From Rugalucina vietnamica (Eukaryota > Mollusca > Bivalvia > Lucinida > Lucinidae), in assembly GCA_964017185.1 (NCBI GenBank), contig OZ024876.1, positions 13,889,726-13,953,725 on the forward strand: 64,000 nt of DNA. Direction: 5' to 3'. Both the position numbers and the translations under genes were made by a program. Every line of letters starts with the position of its first letter. The stretch's first letter is position 1. Positions 41,884 to 55,548 of the stretch are shown here, piece by piece. The notes below the pieces were generated by a model. It worked only from the letters and a program-made list of their open reading frames with translations. It did not search any database and was not told where the DNA came from.

Positions 41884-42108
41884 AATTTGTCTGCAAGATC
41901 AATCTTGTTTTCCGGTAATTTGGTCTGCCAGAGCACGATCTGAAAGATGATGATTTAGATGCAAATAGAACGTTATGTTTCCAGAATATATAATACTGGA
42001 TGGGACGTAACAGTGCTAGAAAATAGTTTAGTGTGAATCATTGAAAACACGTAAAAGAAGAGTTAAGTGGCAGAAGTTTTGCCCGAAGACAAATGACACG
42101 CCCTGTAA

Positions 42109-43421
42109 GAGGGTCTGAATGGGGGGTCCTGGTATTCACTAATCATTAAAAATTTAGCTGTTTATTCACTGTCATTAAAATTTTGGCTTATTCATTAAAA
42201 TTAGCTCAATTATTCATTAAAATAATTACTAGTCATGCCTTCTTCACCCAGCTAATATCCATAAGCAAATAGGCGTTCCCCATCTAAGGCATCCCCTATC
42301 TCAAGCCACAAGGACTAGTTCTACGATATTAAATTGTAGACTGCTGAGTGCAACCTTGATATTAACATCTTGAGAGAAGCATATATACTCTGCTAGACCA
42401 CAAAGCCTCATATAAATGTTCTGAAATAGTATACCGATTTATCTTAGCAAATCCCCTTTTAAATCTGTTGGGAGTATAATCGCCTCCACCTTAAATACTG
42501 AATACGCCCTAAGTTTTACCCTGAATCTTTCTCTTCAATTATGAATACCAAAGGTTATTTCAGAAAAAAAAATGTAATTTCAGGGGTAAAAGCTATAATA
42601 AAATGCTGTTGTTTTTAATTAGTAAACTGTGATGTATGGATTTGTGCTTGAGCCTGATTGTACAATACATTTTATTATTTATTAATGTCTTAAATACCGA
42701 GCGAGCGAAGCAAGCGAGGAAAAAAAATAAAGTGCCATATAAATTGCCGCCAGATAGATTTGCATTAACGTTCTTAGTGCTGCCATGTTTCTGATTGCAA
42801 AAGACACTATAATTATGTTCTGTCCTATAAAAAAGCAAGATGATGTCCATCCACAGAAAAGATTATCATTATAGGATTGGAAGATATATATGATAAGGAC
42901 AAAATGGGGTAATAGAATAAAAGGAAAATACATATAACATAAGCAAACAAAACAGTGAAATAGTATCTGGCTCAGTAAACATCCAGAATGATTTAATTTA
43001 TTTTTCTCTGCCTTCAAATGACACATTTCTTTTTCAATTGGACCATTGAGGTGAGTCCCTACATGATTGGCTTCCAGACATATGTCTTTCCAAACATTCA
43101 AGGATTTCTGAAATATGATCCAACATTTGAACTAAATCGGGTCTGGGGGCGTCCAGACCCCAGAAAAAAAAATAAATTCTGGAATGTCAGGGAGGCCATC
43201 TAAGACAATTCCATAGCCAAATTTTAGCATATTCATTATTCTTTAAAATGCTATTATTCACTATTCATTATATTACTCTACTATTCATTAAAAACTAACA
43301 TTTATTCATTATTCTTTAGGACATCATTATTCACTAATCAATGAATTTTTTGTTCTTTATTCACTCTCATTAAAAATTTTAGGCCATTATTCATTAATCA
43401 TTATACCCCATCCAGACCCTC
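42109..43421. mobile_element. 1.3-kb TIR element with ATTCATTAAAA subterminal repeats
   Basis: Ends GAGGGTCTGAATGGGG and CCCCATCCAGACCCTC, flanked by CTGTAA (42103-42108 and 43422-43427). Both subterminal zones (42133-42235 and 43222-43408) carry many ATTCATTAAAA-like words, about six on the left and ten on the right, in a pattern typical of transposase-binding arrays. The interior has minus-strand LEANHVGTHLNGPIEKEMCHLKAE (about 43010-43080), which may be a transposase remnant but is not recognised. Superfamily unknown. Confidence 0.7.
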
Positions 43422-43449
43422 CTGTAAATCTTGGTACTGGAATCCAAAT

Positions 43450-43675
43450 AAAACCATCACGAAAACATATCCATATAATGTATACCCCCTTATACCACAC
43501 TTTTATATAGCAAAGGTGGGGTATGCAAGGGTATACCTATTTGTCTTATTTTTGCACCAAAACATAGATTGTGGGTACTCGTTAGAACCGCAAAAATAAG
43601 AAAAATATCAAACATTTTCTTCTGAATATCTTCATTTTTTACAACTTTAAAAATCTCTGTATATTTCATAAAATT
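43450..43675 (+). mobile_element. Second-family hairpin MITE, one arm shortened
   Basis: ATATCCATATAATGTATACCCC, CACACTTTTATATAGC, GGTGGGGTATGCAAGGGTA, AACATAGATTGTGGGTACTC and GTTAGAACCGC. The return arm then starts at CAAAAATAAGAAAAATATC without the TACCCACAATCTATG half, so the central hairpin is deleted. Confidence 0.65.
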
Positions 43676-43900
43676 ATTACTACATCTATATAATTTTAGT
43701 TTTTGTAATAGCAACTCGTGATCAACCAGGTCAAAAGCTTTCCTAAAATCTACGATTACTGTACCTACTATTTTGCCATAATTTATTGCTTTTAACCAAT
43801 TTTCTGTCATATATATAATAGTGCAGTGTCTGTAGAATGTCCTGCTCTAAAACCGCTTTGTGATCTATGAATAACATTGAACTCGTTAAGATATTATCTG
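43660..43900 (-). pseudogene. LINE RT fragment (motif A region)
   Basis: Minus strand: HRSQSGFRAGHST, a frameshift, then TENWLKAINYGKIVGTVIVDF, RKAFDLVDHELLLQKLKLY. Classic RT blocks of CR1/jockey-like LINEs with the motif A Asp in VDFRKAFD. Truncated into the neighbouring MITE at about 43670. Confidence 0.8.
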
Positions 43901-44284
43901 ATTCATTTTAGCTCACCTAAGCCAAATGCCTCACAAAGTGAGCTTTAATAGGATGATACTGAAGTTGACCAGTGTCCGTCCGTGTATCCGACCGTTCGCG
44001 CGTTCTTTCAAATATGAATATCTCTGAGATCAGAAAGTCATTTACAACCAACTTTTAAAAATCTGAAATATCTTTGAGCAAGGGGATTTGCTGCACTGGG
44101 GTTCGAATCTGATCGGACTCAGGCTGCAGAGTTACCTGCCCTTGTGGTTCTTGAAAAATCACCCATATTAGGGTATATAGTCACAATGGGGAATATTTTT
44201 ACGCTCTGGCTGCTTTATGTTTGATTGAATCGTCGTCATTCTTTCAGGTAACATGGACATGAAACTCTGAACTGTCCCACAAAT

Positions 44285-44520
44285 AAGCAGCCTCATGAGA
44301 ATGCCAACAATCTGCATAATGCGAAAACAAAGGCGCAGATCAGCTTCGCGGTAACCGCGAAGCTGATCAGCGCCTTTGTTTTCGCTACACGGAAGGTACA
44401 ATTCCTTTACTTTCTGAATACAAAATTTCCAGTCTCTAGCCATCTTCTGTGCTTGTACAGCCCGGTTTGTGTCGGACCTGTTCGGAAACTACATTGTTGG
44501 TTTTCCCACGAGGCGGATCA
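44285..44520 (+). mobile_element. Hairpin MITE, complete copy
   Basis: AAGCAGCCTCATGAGAATGCC to CCCACGAGGCGGATCA. Perfect inner arms GCAGATCAGCTTCGCGG and inverse. Confidence 0.8.
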
Positions 44521-44716
44521 AATAATTGCGGAGTAAGGTACCCTTGAGAGGTTGAAAAAAATATATCTAGTGTTGTTAATACACAAGCGCCTTCATCTTC
44601 CACCAGGTCTTCTTCATTTTTGCAGAGGGCAAGGATATCCATAATATCTACGGATGTTCTAATATCTACGGATGTTCGCATCCTTTGGTTTATGTGTCTG
44701 TCTCGTTAGAGCGTTC

Positions 44717-44913
44717 TGGGCCCAGTTGTTCAAAATTAACTATCGCTAGTTGACGATTCGTTATTACCATTACACTGTTATGTTTTGTTGAAAAAAAGTG
44801 AATGCAGAGGATTCTCGCAGTGTATTTGCTTTTCAAGTCGATATGTAGTTTTAAACAACTTGAGGGCTTAACGACACTTTGAAGCTAACGAAGTTTTGAA
44901 CAACTGGGCCCAG
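44717..44913. mobile_element. MITE, GGGCCCAGTTGTTCAAAA family, copy 2
   Basis: TIRs GGGCCCAGTTGTTCAAAATT and AGTTTTGAACAACTGGGCCC are perfect over about 18 bases. The inner hairpin of the 5891-6134 copy is degraded. Confidence 0.75.
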
Positions 44914-45355
44914 ATTGCGCCAAGGGTCCCACACCAGTTTGTGTCAGGCTTCCTAATAGCTATAGGAGTTGTCATGACACAGCTCAAAGTACTATTTTCT
45001 ACCAAAATGGCTCGATTTCTTCTCTGACTGTCCTCTACTAGATTGACATCGACAGTTTAATTAGTTCTTGTTGCTATATTTGTTTTCTGGAAGCAATTTA
45101 GACCTCACAGGACTGCTGATGCAAACACTGAGATTGATTCTCTATAGTTATTATGAAGTAATAAACAAACGAAAGAAACAATGGCTTGGGATCTAGAAAT
45201 ATTGAATGCTGAGAAATACAGTACAGCATTGCAATCATTATTAACTGAAATGATTTTGATACACGCATAAGCGTAATATGCCTAAAAAAGTGATATTCAC
45301 ATAGACCGCTCAAAATAACCACATATATTTATGTACGTTTTAATATATGTAGTTA

Positions 45356-45516
45356 AGTCCGGGTAACTGAGTGGTCACCTATTGAGAAATAGCTGCCCAC
45401 TCGACTTACGATAATGTTCTCTTTGTATTCGTACCTGGTTGTCAATTTAGTTTTTCCCACCTCGGTTTTTGGAGTGGGGCTTTCATTCTGATTGCACCGT
45501 TTCCTGATCGTTGCTT
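45356..45516 (+). repeat. Dispersed repeat (TGGAGTGGG family)
   Basis: GTAACTGAGTGGTCACCTATT, CCACCTCGGTTTTTGGAGTG and GCACCGTTTCCTGATCGTTGC match 10155-10440. Confidence 0.65.
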
Positions 45517-45627
45517 ACATTTACCTTAAAATTGATTTCAATGATAATTGTGACCTTCAACAGTTCAAAACTGACGCAATTTGTTAACATTGCTGTAGTC
45601 GATCATTTGCAGCTTTTACGTCGATGA

Positions 45628-45720
45628 TACAGATACAGCCTTCGCATGGGAAAACCAACTATTTGGGTTTCCGACCAGGTAGGACACAACCCGGCCTGTA
45701 CAGTCACAAGAGCAGGCTTG
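45628..45720 (-). mobile_element. Partial hairpin MITE
   Basis: CGCATGGGAAAACCAACTATTTGG, GTTTCCGACCAGG, GACACAACCCGGCCTGTACAG: the half next to one TIR, in inverted orientation. Nearby 44940-44987 is another scrap. Confidence 0.55.
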
Positions 45721-46084
45721 ACCACAGGCGTTCGACGACTGGATCATTTATATTTTTTATTTTTTATTTTTATTTATTTATTATTTTTTTTTGCATTATC
45801 TCCCGTTTGGAGACACTAACGATATGTTCATGCAATTATCTTACCTTTAAAACCTTTTCTATCAATCCTCGTCTGTGGGCTCCTATATTATATGCAGCAC
45901 CCCTTAATGTTTAACTGGAGGTATTGCCTTTTCAACCCATCCAAATTCCAACGTTTAAAAAAGCTGCATATCAAAACCATTAACAGAAATAAAATAGGGG
46001 GTAGGTTTTTTCTTTCCTGGGCGAATCCAGTACTATAGTAGGTTGTTTTTGTGGGTTTGTTGTTAGGGAGAATGATTTTTGTTG

Positions 46085-46165
46085 TTGTTTTTGGAGAAGC
46101 CCGAGATCGAACCTGCGATCCCTGGTTTGCAAGGCGAGTGACTTAACCACTGCACCACGGAGGCT
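46085..46165 (-). mobile_element. tRNA-like SINE head
   Basis: Minus strand: GCCTCCGTGGTGCAGTGGTT (A-box), CTTGCAAACC (anticodon-like loop TGC) and GCAGGTTCGATCTCGGG (B-box). The acceptor stem does not pair convincingly, so this is probably a SINE head or tRNA pseudogene. Confidence 0.5.
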
Positions 46166-46169
46166 TCCA

Positions 46170-46278
46170 GGTTTTGGTGTCGAAACTACTGATTATGATC
46201 AAAAATTGAAATGAATTTACTCATTTTCTCCAATATTTATTTATTTTTTTCCAAAAATTACATTTTTATCCAAATTTT

Positions 46279-46316
<38 letters not shown>

Positions 46317-48405
46317 TTTATTTTGCTTTATCATTCGATTTGGAGCTCTTGTGTGTATTTGGAAACAAAAATGTGTTCTTCACTATGTGGCTTTTTGGTG
46401 GAATTTTTCGATTTTCCAATTTTCAGTATTTACAGAAAACGGGAATTTTCAATTTTTCTTAAAATCGTTTCTGCATCGTTTTTTTTTTGGTTTCATCACA
46501 CACACTATCAAACTCTTTCAGACTGTGCAAATTCAAAAAGGTAGGTTATCATTTGTTAGTCCACAAAAGCGACTTAAAAATATGAAAAAATCTAAATGGT
46601 GCAAAACTTCTTTTGAGGAGTATATTATGTAAAATGAGGTTTACCTAGATGTAAGAGACATAACTGCTTTCCGGAGTAGTGTCCATTATCGTTTGAATAA
46701 TGTGCGGAGCGAATCTGTTATTTTCTTGAATGAGAAATCTTCAGACACATTATCTAAAGAGCGCACTTCATTTAACTGAGAATTTCAATAAATAACACTT
46801 TAGTTTGAAATAGTCACCAATGCAGTTATGATAAACTGACAGATAAAGCTAGCCCCCATTCAATTTAATCACGAACTTCAGACAATATACAGCGGATGTT
46901 GGCCATATAAACCGTCTAGACTAAACCCTGCATCATCGCTTTAATTGGATTGCATCTCAGCACGGAGCAGTTCCATAAGACTTATCACAAGACAGTAAGT
47001 AGCACAATGAAAAATCACCCTGTTTTTATGTACATACATTCTCCGATTTTTAAAATATCCTATAATTCCAGAAAAAAAAAATCATACATTATTTTGTCTC
47101 CAACAAGAAATTATACGAAAGGAAAGTTCAAATTGACCACCGGGAGGGAATCAAATTATATTATATTGACCCCACGCGGAGGTCTATTTGTAGTGTGCCA
47201 GGTGTGCTGAAGGGAAATCGCATCAGACAAGACTAAATACAAGTTGGCTTCTTTAAAAAGAAACCAATGAAAAGGTCAGCAGCAGTTTATTATAAGATCT
47301 TACAGTAAAGCTTTCTGTCAATGTAGGTTTCCAGTGTTGTTGTTTCCCTGATTCGTAATTTATTTCGATTCTCATACGTTTCAGTTTCGTTTCCTGTACG
47401 TGAATATGAAAGACATATCAGTGTGTGTATCTGTGAAACCTTAGTGTCACTCAAGGCATTGGCCAAGACTTCTGGTGTTACGGAACCAAAGCCAATTCTA
47501 AAGAGAACACGATGGTAATCAATATGTCGATTTGTTGAAAACCATTTTGCAGTATGGTCAATTTGTTAACAGAGCTCTGAATTTTGACCTGCAGCCCCGC
47601 TGTCGGATACAGACCCAGACGTCCAATGTGATGGACTTGAAAGCCATCCCTATACATGTACTCCTCGTCAGGGTATCTACGATCAAAGCCTAGATGCGCT
47701 ATGATAAAAAAGAAGGCACGATCGAGACTGCTAGCTAGTTATTCACTGCAGTTTGACGGGAAGTGTCAACAATGGATAAATTAGATTGTTTTCGGTGAAT
47801 TGTCTAGTCAACATAGACGGGTTCACTAGTTTTTATGAATCGCTTTATGTGACATGTAACGTGTAATAAGCTTAGAGCAGTCGGTCATGGGTACATTTTT
47901 CTTCGTAAGTAAACTAAAAACAACACTGTGGAAAGGGACCTACGTTTTAAGTATGTTGTCAGACTGAATTTTAATCGTTCGCTGGTACATGTATTTACCA
48001 TTGCAATAGTTTGACTACAGGCGAGACAGTCAGAAATGGTAAAAAAACAAAACAAAATCAAATAGTATGATTGTCAAATGTGCATTCGTTGTCATTTGTT
48101 TTGGGTTCATCGGGTCATATTGCCAAAACAATTGCGCATCAAAGATCTTAAACATACTGGCAAAGATAGCCAGAGAAATATATATCAAAGGCATATAAAA
48201 CTACAATATAGGACCAGAAAGAAGTATACATGTACATGTTTATATCCACGTATGGGCTAAACTTTTGTTTTTAAGGTACACGTTGCGTTTGTCCTCAAAC
48301 GTCTTAGAATATTTATGATTTATTTTTGTTTCTCAGAACTAAAGTATTAAATATAATGTGCGGTTTCATTGGTACCGTATATTATGTATGAAAATATCCC
48401 CAATG
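46170..48405. other. No gene seen
   Basis: AT-rich. 46281-46314 is a poly-T tract. No coding region or known repeat was recognised. An ordinary-looking patch with GCCAAGACTTCTGG and CGGACACAG-like sequence near 47460-47640 showed no coherent protein. Confidence 0.4.
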
Positions 48406-49265
48406 ACCAGAATACAAAAGTTTTAATGAAATGTAAACTCGCGTGTGGAATTAAATCAGGACTGCTAATGACCCCAGTGCGATTGTCATGCTGGAGACAG
48501 CTACAATAACATTCACTAAATTATATGAAACGTCATAAGCAATTTCAACTTCTAAGTTTGTAGAATAGAGGAGAAAATACATGTACACTCATTATTCTGT
48601 TACAAAGAGACTGTTACACGCAACTAAAAGAACATTTCAGTTGGAAACAAACCTTATGGAGTCAAATTCACGCTTTTTCACGCCTAACGGTCCTTACATA
48701 TTTTTTTCAAGAAAATTAATGACAATTTCATTTTTTCAAAAATATTCTTAAAATATTTTGTACTTCATTGTCTGTCTGTTTCAGGCTGGTAGAATAAATG
48801 CATTTTATTGCCAGTTTACATCCTAGTTTTACATATTTTCTACTGCAAAAGTTTTAGTGAACTTAGTAAACTCGCGTGTGGAATTAAATCAGGACTGCAA
48901 ACGACCCCAGTATAATTGCCTGGCTGGAGACAACACTGAATTATATGAAACGCCAGAAGCAATTTCAACTTCTAAGTTTGTAAAATAGAAGCAAATACAC
49001 TTATTATTCTTTTTCAAAGAGACTCTAACACGCAAAAACGAACACTTCAGTTGGAAACAAATCTTATGAGTCAAGTTTAATGGAGTTAAACAAATCACGC
49101 AGAAAAGTCGTTTACCAAAGATTTGTTTTACTTAAACGCAAAAAGGGCAACTGTTTTGCATTGAATTTCGCATTTTCTTGTATACGAGTTCGAAATATAG
49201 CTGCGTTTCTGTTGATGCGACCTGTCATAATTTTGGCCGAGATGGTACATTCAGGTTATTGCAAT

Positions 49266-49268
<3 letters not shown>

Positions 49269-49323
<55 letters not shown>
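49269..49323. repeat. AAT microsatellite (one per satellite unit)
   Basis: About 18 AAT units. Equivalent tracts at 50036-50078, 50818-50854, 51570-51600 and 53349-53394. Their lengths differ between units, so each expands separately. Confidence 0.9.
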
Positions 49324-49326
<3 letters not shown>

Positions 49327-50034
49327 AATAAAATAAATAAAAAAACAAATAAAAAATAAATAAAACAAAATCACGCCTAACGGTATTTTTTTCTTTTCAA
49401 GAAAATTATTAACAATTTCATGATTACTAAATAATATTCTTAAAAATAATATTCTTAAAATATTTTGTACTTCATTGTCTGTCTATTTCAGGCTGGTAAA
49501 ATAAATGCATTTTATTGCCAGTTTACATCTTATAGACACAAAGGTAAAACAATTACCGATCTACCGACCATATATATGTTTGTCTGAATTTTAGTGGAAA
49601 CACAGCTAGGTTTACACATTTTCTATTGCAAAAGTTTTAATGAAATGTTAACTCGCATGTGGAATTAAATCAGGACCACAGACGACCCCAGTGTGATTAC
49701 CAGACTGGAGACAGCACTGAATTATATGAAACGCCAGAAGTAATTTCAACTTCTAAGTTTGTAAAATAGAGAACAAATACACTTATTATTCTGTTTCAAA
49801 GAGACTCTAACACGCAAAATTAGAATTTAATCTTATGAGTCAAGTTCAATGGAGTTAGACAAATCACGCAGAAACGTCAAATCATCAAAGATTCGTTTTA
49901 CCTAAACGCAAAAAGGGCAACTCTTTTGCATTCGCATTTTCTTGTATACGAGTTCGAAAAATAGCTGTGTTTCTGTTAATGCGACCTGTCCTAATTTTGG
50001 CCGAGATGGTACATTCAGGTTATTGCAATTTAGC

Positions 50035-50080
<46 letters not shown>

Positions 50081-50817
50081 TAAAATGAATAAAAAACAAA
50101 TAAAAAAATAAATAAGAAAAAAATCACGTCTAACGGTCTTTTTTTTCTTTTCAAGAAAATTATTAACAATTTCATTATTACCAAATAATATTCTTAAAAA
50201 ATAATATTCTTAAAATATCTTGTACTTCATTGTCTGTCTGTTTCAGGCTGGTAGAATAAATGCATTTTATTGCCAGTTTACAGCTTAAACCCATTTTCGA
50301 CAAATAAATAAACTATAGACACAAAGGTAAAACAATGACCGATCTACCGACCATATATATGTTTGTTTGAATTTTGCTAGTTTTACATATTTTCTACTGC
50401 AAAAGTTTTAGTGAAATGTAAACTCGCGTGTGGATTAAATCAGGACTGCAAACGACCCCAGTATGATTGCCTGGCTGGAGACAGCACTGAATTATATGAA
50501 ACGCCAGAAGCAATTTCAACTTCTAAGTTTGTAAAATAGAGAAGAAAATACACTTATTATTCTGTTTCAAAGAGACTCTAACACGCAAAAACGAACACTT
50601 CAGTTGGAAACAAATCTTATGAGTCAAGTTCAATGGAGTTAGACAAATCACGCAGAAAAGTCGTTTACCAAAGATTTGTTTTACTTAAAAGCAAAAAGGG
50701 CAACTGTTTTGCATTCGCATTTTCTTGTATACGAGTTCGAAAAATAGCTGCGTTTCTGTTAATGCGACCTGTCATAATTTTGGCCGAGATGGTACATTCA
50801 GGTTATTGCAGTTTAGC

Positions 50818-50857
<40 letters not shown>

Positions 50858-51794
50858 TAAATAAAAAACAAATAAAAAATAAATAAATAAATCACGCCTA
50901 ACGGTCTTTTTTTCTTTTCAAGAAAATTATTAACAATTACATTATTACTGAATAATATTCTTAAAAATAATATTTTTAAAATATTTTGTACTTCATTGTC
51001 TGTCTGTTTCAGGCTGGTAAAATAAAGGCATTTTATTGCCAGTTTACATCTTATAGACACAACGGTAAAACAATTACCGATCTACCGACCATATATATGT
51101 TTGTCTGAATTTAAGTGGAAACACAGCTAGTTTTTACACATTTTCATTTGCAAAAGTTTTAATGAAATGTTAACTCGCGTGTGGAATTAGATCAAGACTG
51201 CAAACGACCCCAGTGTGATTACTAGACTGGAGACAGCACTGAATTATATGAAACGCCAGAAGCAATTTCACCTTCTAAGTTTGTAAAATAGAGAGGCAAA
51301 TACACTTATTATTCTGTTTCAAAGAGACTGTAACATGCAAAAAAGAACAATTCAGTTAGAAACAAATCTTATGAGTCAAGTTCAATGGAGTTAGACAAAT
51401 CACGCAGAAACGTCAAATCATCAAAGATTTGTTTTACTTAAACGCAAAAGGGCAACTGTTTTGCATTCGCATTTTTCTTGTATACGTGTTCGAAAAATAG
51501 CTGTGTTTATGTTAATGCGACCTGTCCTAATTTTGGCCGAGATGGTACATTCAGGTTATTGCAATTTAGCAATAATAATAATAAAAATAATAATAATAAT
51601 AAAATAAAATAAATAAAAAAACAAATAAAAAAATAAATAAGAAAAAAATCACGCCTAACGGTCTTTTTTTTCTTTTCAAGAAAATTATTAACAATTTCAT
51701 TATTACCAAATAATATTCTTAAAAAATAATATTCTTAAAATATTTTGTACTTCATTGTCTGTCTGTTGCAGGCTGGTAAAATAAATGCATTTTA

Positions 51795-52816
51795 CATGGG
51801 ATTATCAAAAATTACGTGGACTTTTTTATTACTTATGATTGTATGGCTCGATTCCACTCAAATTTTTAATCCACATGCACCCATGTAATATGCAGCAGTG
51901 TGCAAAATATCGTCACAATCCCTTTATCCGTTACAAAATTATTGTGAAATGAAAACACCCACTTTCGCCACCATGAAGCACTCCGATGACGTCAGTGACG
52001 TCGACGCAAAAACACTGATTTTGAACCACAAAATGTGCTTTTTAGGGCTAGTGACTTTTACAGTTTTACTGCTCAAAGTATGCTTAAAGATTGTTTTACT
52101 TTTGCAGTATGGTTTAAATTACCAATCTGTATAAAATTGTTAATGTATTGCCTTGATTTGATAATAAATTTGGACTGGGCATAAGGATGCTGACTTTTAA
52201 CATTATGATTTAAACGTTAGAACATTTTAAATGACGGATATGAATTTCGATATTTATTTGGGTCCTATTTGTTCAAACATGCAAGCAATGTTTCATTTGT
52301 AAGGCTTTACCGAAGGACCTTGAAGTTTTACCCGCAAATAAGAAATTAGGATTAGTTTCTAATGGGAATTGTACAATATTGAAGGGTTGGTCTGTGTTGT
52401 ATGAAATTCAGACACCGCTTAAACATTATGAAAAAAGCAAACATGTATGCCTAAGCAAAACAAAGTAGGTGCACAACCGGTCCACCGTAATTTTTGAGCA
52501 AGCATAAATTGTTTAGTAATAGATTCATTAAAACACATGGCACGTTTGGCTGTGATCTGCAAAACTGTTTTGAAGAAAACGCAAAAGAAATGTGATACTG
52601 CAGTGCCAGACTTAACGTCATTTCTGACGTGCTCCGCCATGGGGAGGGTGGGGTAAGAAAAATCATCACCAACTGCTAATAAAACATTTTAGATTAACCA
52701 AACTTTCAGAATCTAGTGGAGTTAAGCAAGTTTATCGTCAGCTGAAATTTGAATATGTTTGCCTGAACTGTTGTCAAGTTATGGGAAAAGTCCACGTAAT
52801 TTTTGATACCCCCTCG
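51795..52816. mobile_element. Mariner-type non-autonomous element, 1.02 kb
   Basis: Ends CATGGGATTATCAAAAATTA and, inverted, CGAGGGGGTATCAAAAATTA, both continuing CGTGGACTTTT. Flanked by TA (51793-51794 and 52817-52818). It is inserted in a satellite unit between GCATTTTA and TTGCCA. No transposase ORF. Confidence 0.8.
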
Positions 52817-53347
52817 TATTGCCACTTTACATCTTATAGACACAAAGGTAAAACAATTACCGATCTACCGACCATATATATGTTTGAATTTTAGTGGAAA
52901 CACAGCTAGTTTTACACATTTTCTATTGCAAAAATTTTAATGAAATGTTAACTCGCGTGTGGAATTAAATCAGGACTGCAAACGACCCCAGTTTGATTAC
53001 CAGACTGGAGACAGCACTGAATTATATGAAACGCCAGAAGCAATTTCACATTCTAAGTTTGTAACATAGAGAAACAAATACACTTATTATTCTGTTTCAT
53101 AAAGACTGTAACATGCAAAAAAGAACAATTCAGTTAGAAACAAATCTTATGAGTCAAGTTCAATGGAGTTAGACAAATCACGCAGAAAAGCCGTTTACCA
53201 AAGATTTGTTTTACTTAAACGCAAAAAGGGCAACTGTTTTGCATTCGCATTTTCTTGTATACGAGTTCGAAAAATAGCTGCGTTTCTGTTAATGCGACCT
53301 GTCATAATTTTGGCCGAGATGGTACATTCAGGATATTGCAATTAAGC

Positions 53348-53398
<51 letters not shown>

Positions 53399-54053
53399 GA
53401 AAATAAATAAATAAATAAATAAAAATAAAAAAAAATAAAAAAAAAAAATCACGCCTAACAGTCCTTTTTTCTTTTCAAGAAAATTATTAACAATTTCATC
53501 ATTACTAAATAACATTCTTAAAATATTTTGTACTTCATTGTCTGTCTGTTTCAGGCTGGTAAAATAAAGGCATTTTATTGCCAGTTTACATCTTATATAC
53601 ACAAAGGTAAAACAATTACCGATCTACCGACCATATATATGTTTGTCTGAATTTTAGTGGAAACACAGCTCGTTTTACACATTTTCTATTGCAAAAGTTT
53701 TTCGCGTGTGGAATTAAATCAGGACTGCAAACGACCCCAGTGTGATTGCCAGACTGGAGACAGCACTGAATTATATGAAACGCCAGAAGCAATTTCAACT
53801 TCTTAGTTTGTAAAATAGAGAAACAAATACACTTACTATTCTGTTTCAAAGAGACTGTAACACGCAAAAATGAACAATTCAGTTAGAAACAAATCTTATG
53901 AGTCAAGTTCAATGGAGTTAGACAAATCACGCAGAAAAGTCGTTTACCAAAGATTTGTTTTACTTAAACGCAAAAAGGGCAACTGTTTTGCATTCGCATT
54001 TTGCATTTTCTTGTACAGGTGCGTTCAGTTATTAATATACCCCTGCGATATTC

Positions 54054-54900
54054 CCCGTACGAAAAATACTGCAGTACTACAGCTATACTATTACAATACT
54101 TCAACAAGATTCTTGTTAAAATTTGATTTTACAGCTATACTACAACAATACTAATATAATGCAATACTAAAGAGTAAAAATATTGTAATAATTTGAACTA
54201 AAGTATAGCAATAATTTGGGAGAAAAACTACCACTGAAAATATTGCCATAAAACAGAGGTTATATAAAGGTTAGTGTGTTTTATGCATGTTTTAAAAAAG
54301 CAATTTCAATTAACAATTTCAAGTTTTATATTAATTTAATGCTTAAATTACCCCACCCACCTACCCTAGCAAACAAATTTAAAATTTCAGAGCTTTGGAG
54401 TTGGGCACCAATTTTATCAAATAAACTGGTTTGGACTGGTCATCTTTAGTTAAGATGTTGCTTTAGAAACTTATCTGCCCTAATTTAGAATGCTTCATGT
54501 TCTGTTACATTTCTTCTTCTATATGCTATGAAGTGTGTTCAAAGTTTGAAATAATGTCAAGGCCTTTGTCTCAATATCAATATACATATATGAGCAAATT
54601 ATTGCAATATTTTAAGGAAAAATATTGCTGTACTTTTTGAAAAAATATTGCCATAATTTGGGCATTAGTTATGGCCATAATTTTCCATATAATTTTACAT
54701 AGCAATAATCGTGGCAATATTTTGGCTAGAATTATTGCAATATTTTTGACAAGATTCTTGCTAATTTAAATATATTACCTAAAATTATAGCTGTAGTATT
54801 GTTGTCATTATAGCTTGAAAAAGACAATTTCCTGCCAAGAATCTTGCTTTACTTTACAGCTAAAGTATTGTTGAAGTATTGCTGTACATTTTCATACAGG
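54054..54900. mobile_element. MITE nested in the left arm of the long-TIR element
   Basis: Left end CCGTACGAAAAATACTGCAG and right end CTGTACATTTTCATACAGG are inverted copies. The interior is full of AATATTGC/GCAATATT and ACAGCTATACTACAA words, a composition different from the host element. Its absence from the right arm marks its limits. Confidence 0.65.
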
Positions 54901-55548
54901 TCAGACATAAATTGACAACTCTTCTTATTTTTAACAATCGTCACTTGCAAGAAATGAACAACAGGATGAATTTGTTTATATAATGTGTTAAGTATGTCTA
55001 TAAATATTAACTCTGTATATTAAACTTCTAGATCTTGTGGTGCTGTATGCCTAAATTGATTACATAACATATGGAGCCAAATTTTTAACAAACATTTCGC
55101 TAATATTCGAGTTTCAAAGATTCCACAAGGAAACATGGTAAACGGTTGGTAGTTGTATTTATAAATTATGAAAGAATAACCATTTCTGTTCTACAGCTGA
55201 AAATTTGGTGTCTTTGTAAGCAGTATTACAAAGTTATACCCTGATTTTCATTCGTTGTACATTTTAGAATTTCATGGTAAAGCGGTTGTTATAATATAAA
55301 ACTAAGCATGTCAGTGTTATTTTGCAAGACAACTAATATTCTACCAGGACGGTTTTACGAACAAAGCTTGCTAGTGGGTTCCTTCATGAGGTAAGCATGC
55401 TTTAAAGCACTGTGGAGTCACCCATGGCTTTGTATTCTGCCAAAACATGTGTTGGCATTTCATCATACAATTCATGGTTTGTTTTCTCGGCACAGAATAC
55501 CATAGGGGACGGACTTTCACAGAAAATCTTTTATTGTTCGGCTACCTC

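Noticed and set aside
43018..43203. 61-codon plus-strand frame in the 42109-43421 element
   Set aside because: No recognisable transposase motif; the opposite strand is equally open.
46085..46165. tRNA-Ala gene on the minus strand
   Set aside because: Anticodon-like TGC is present, but the overall sequence departs from tRNA-Ala and acceptor pairing is weak.
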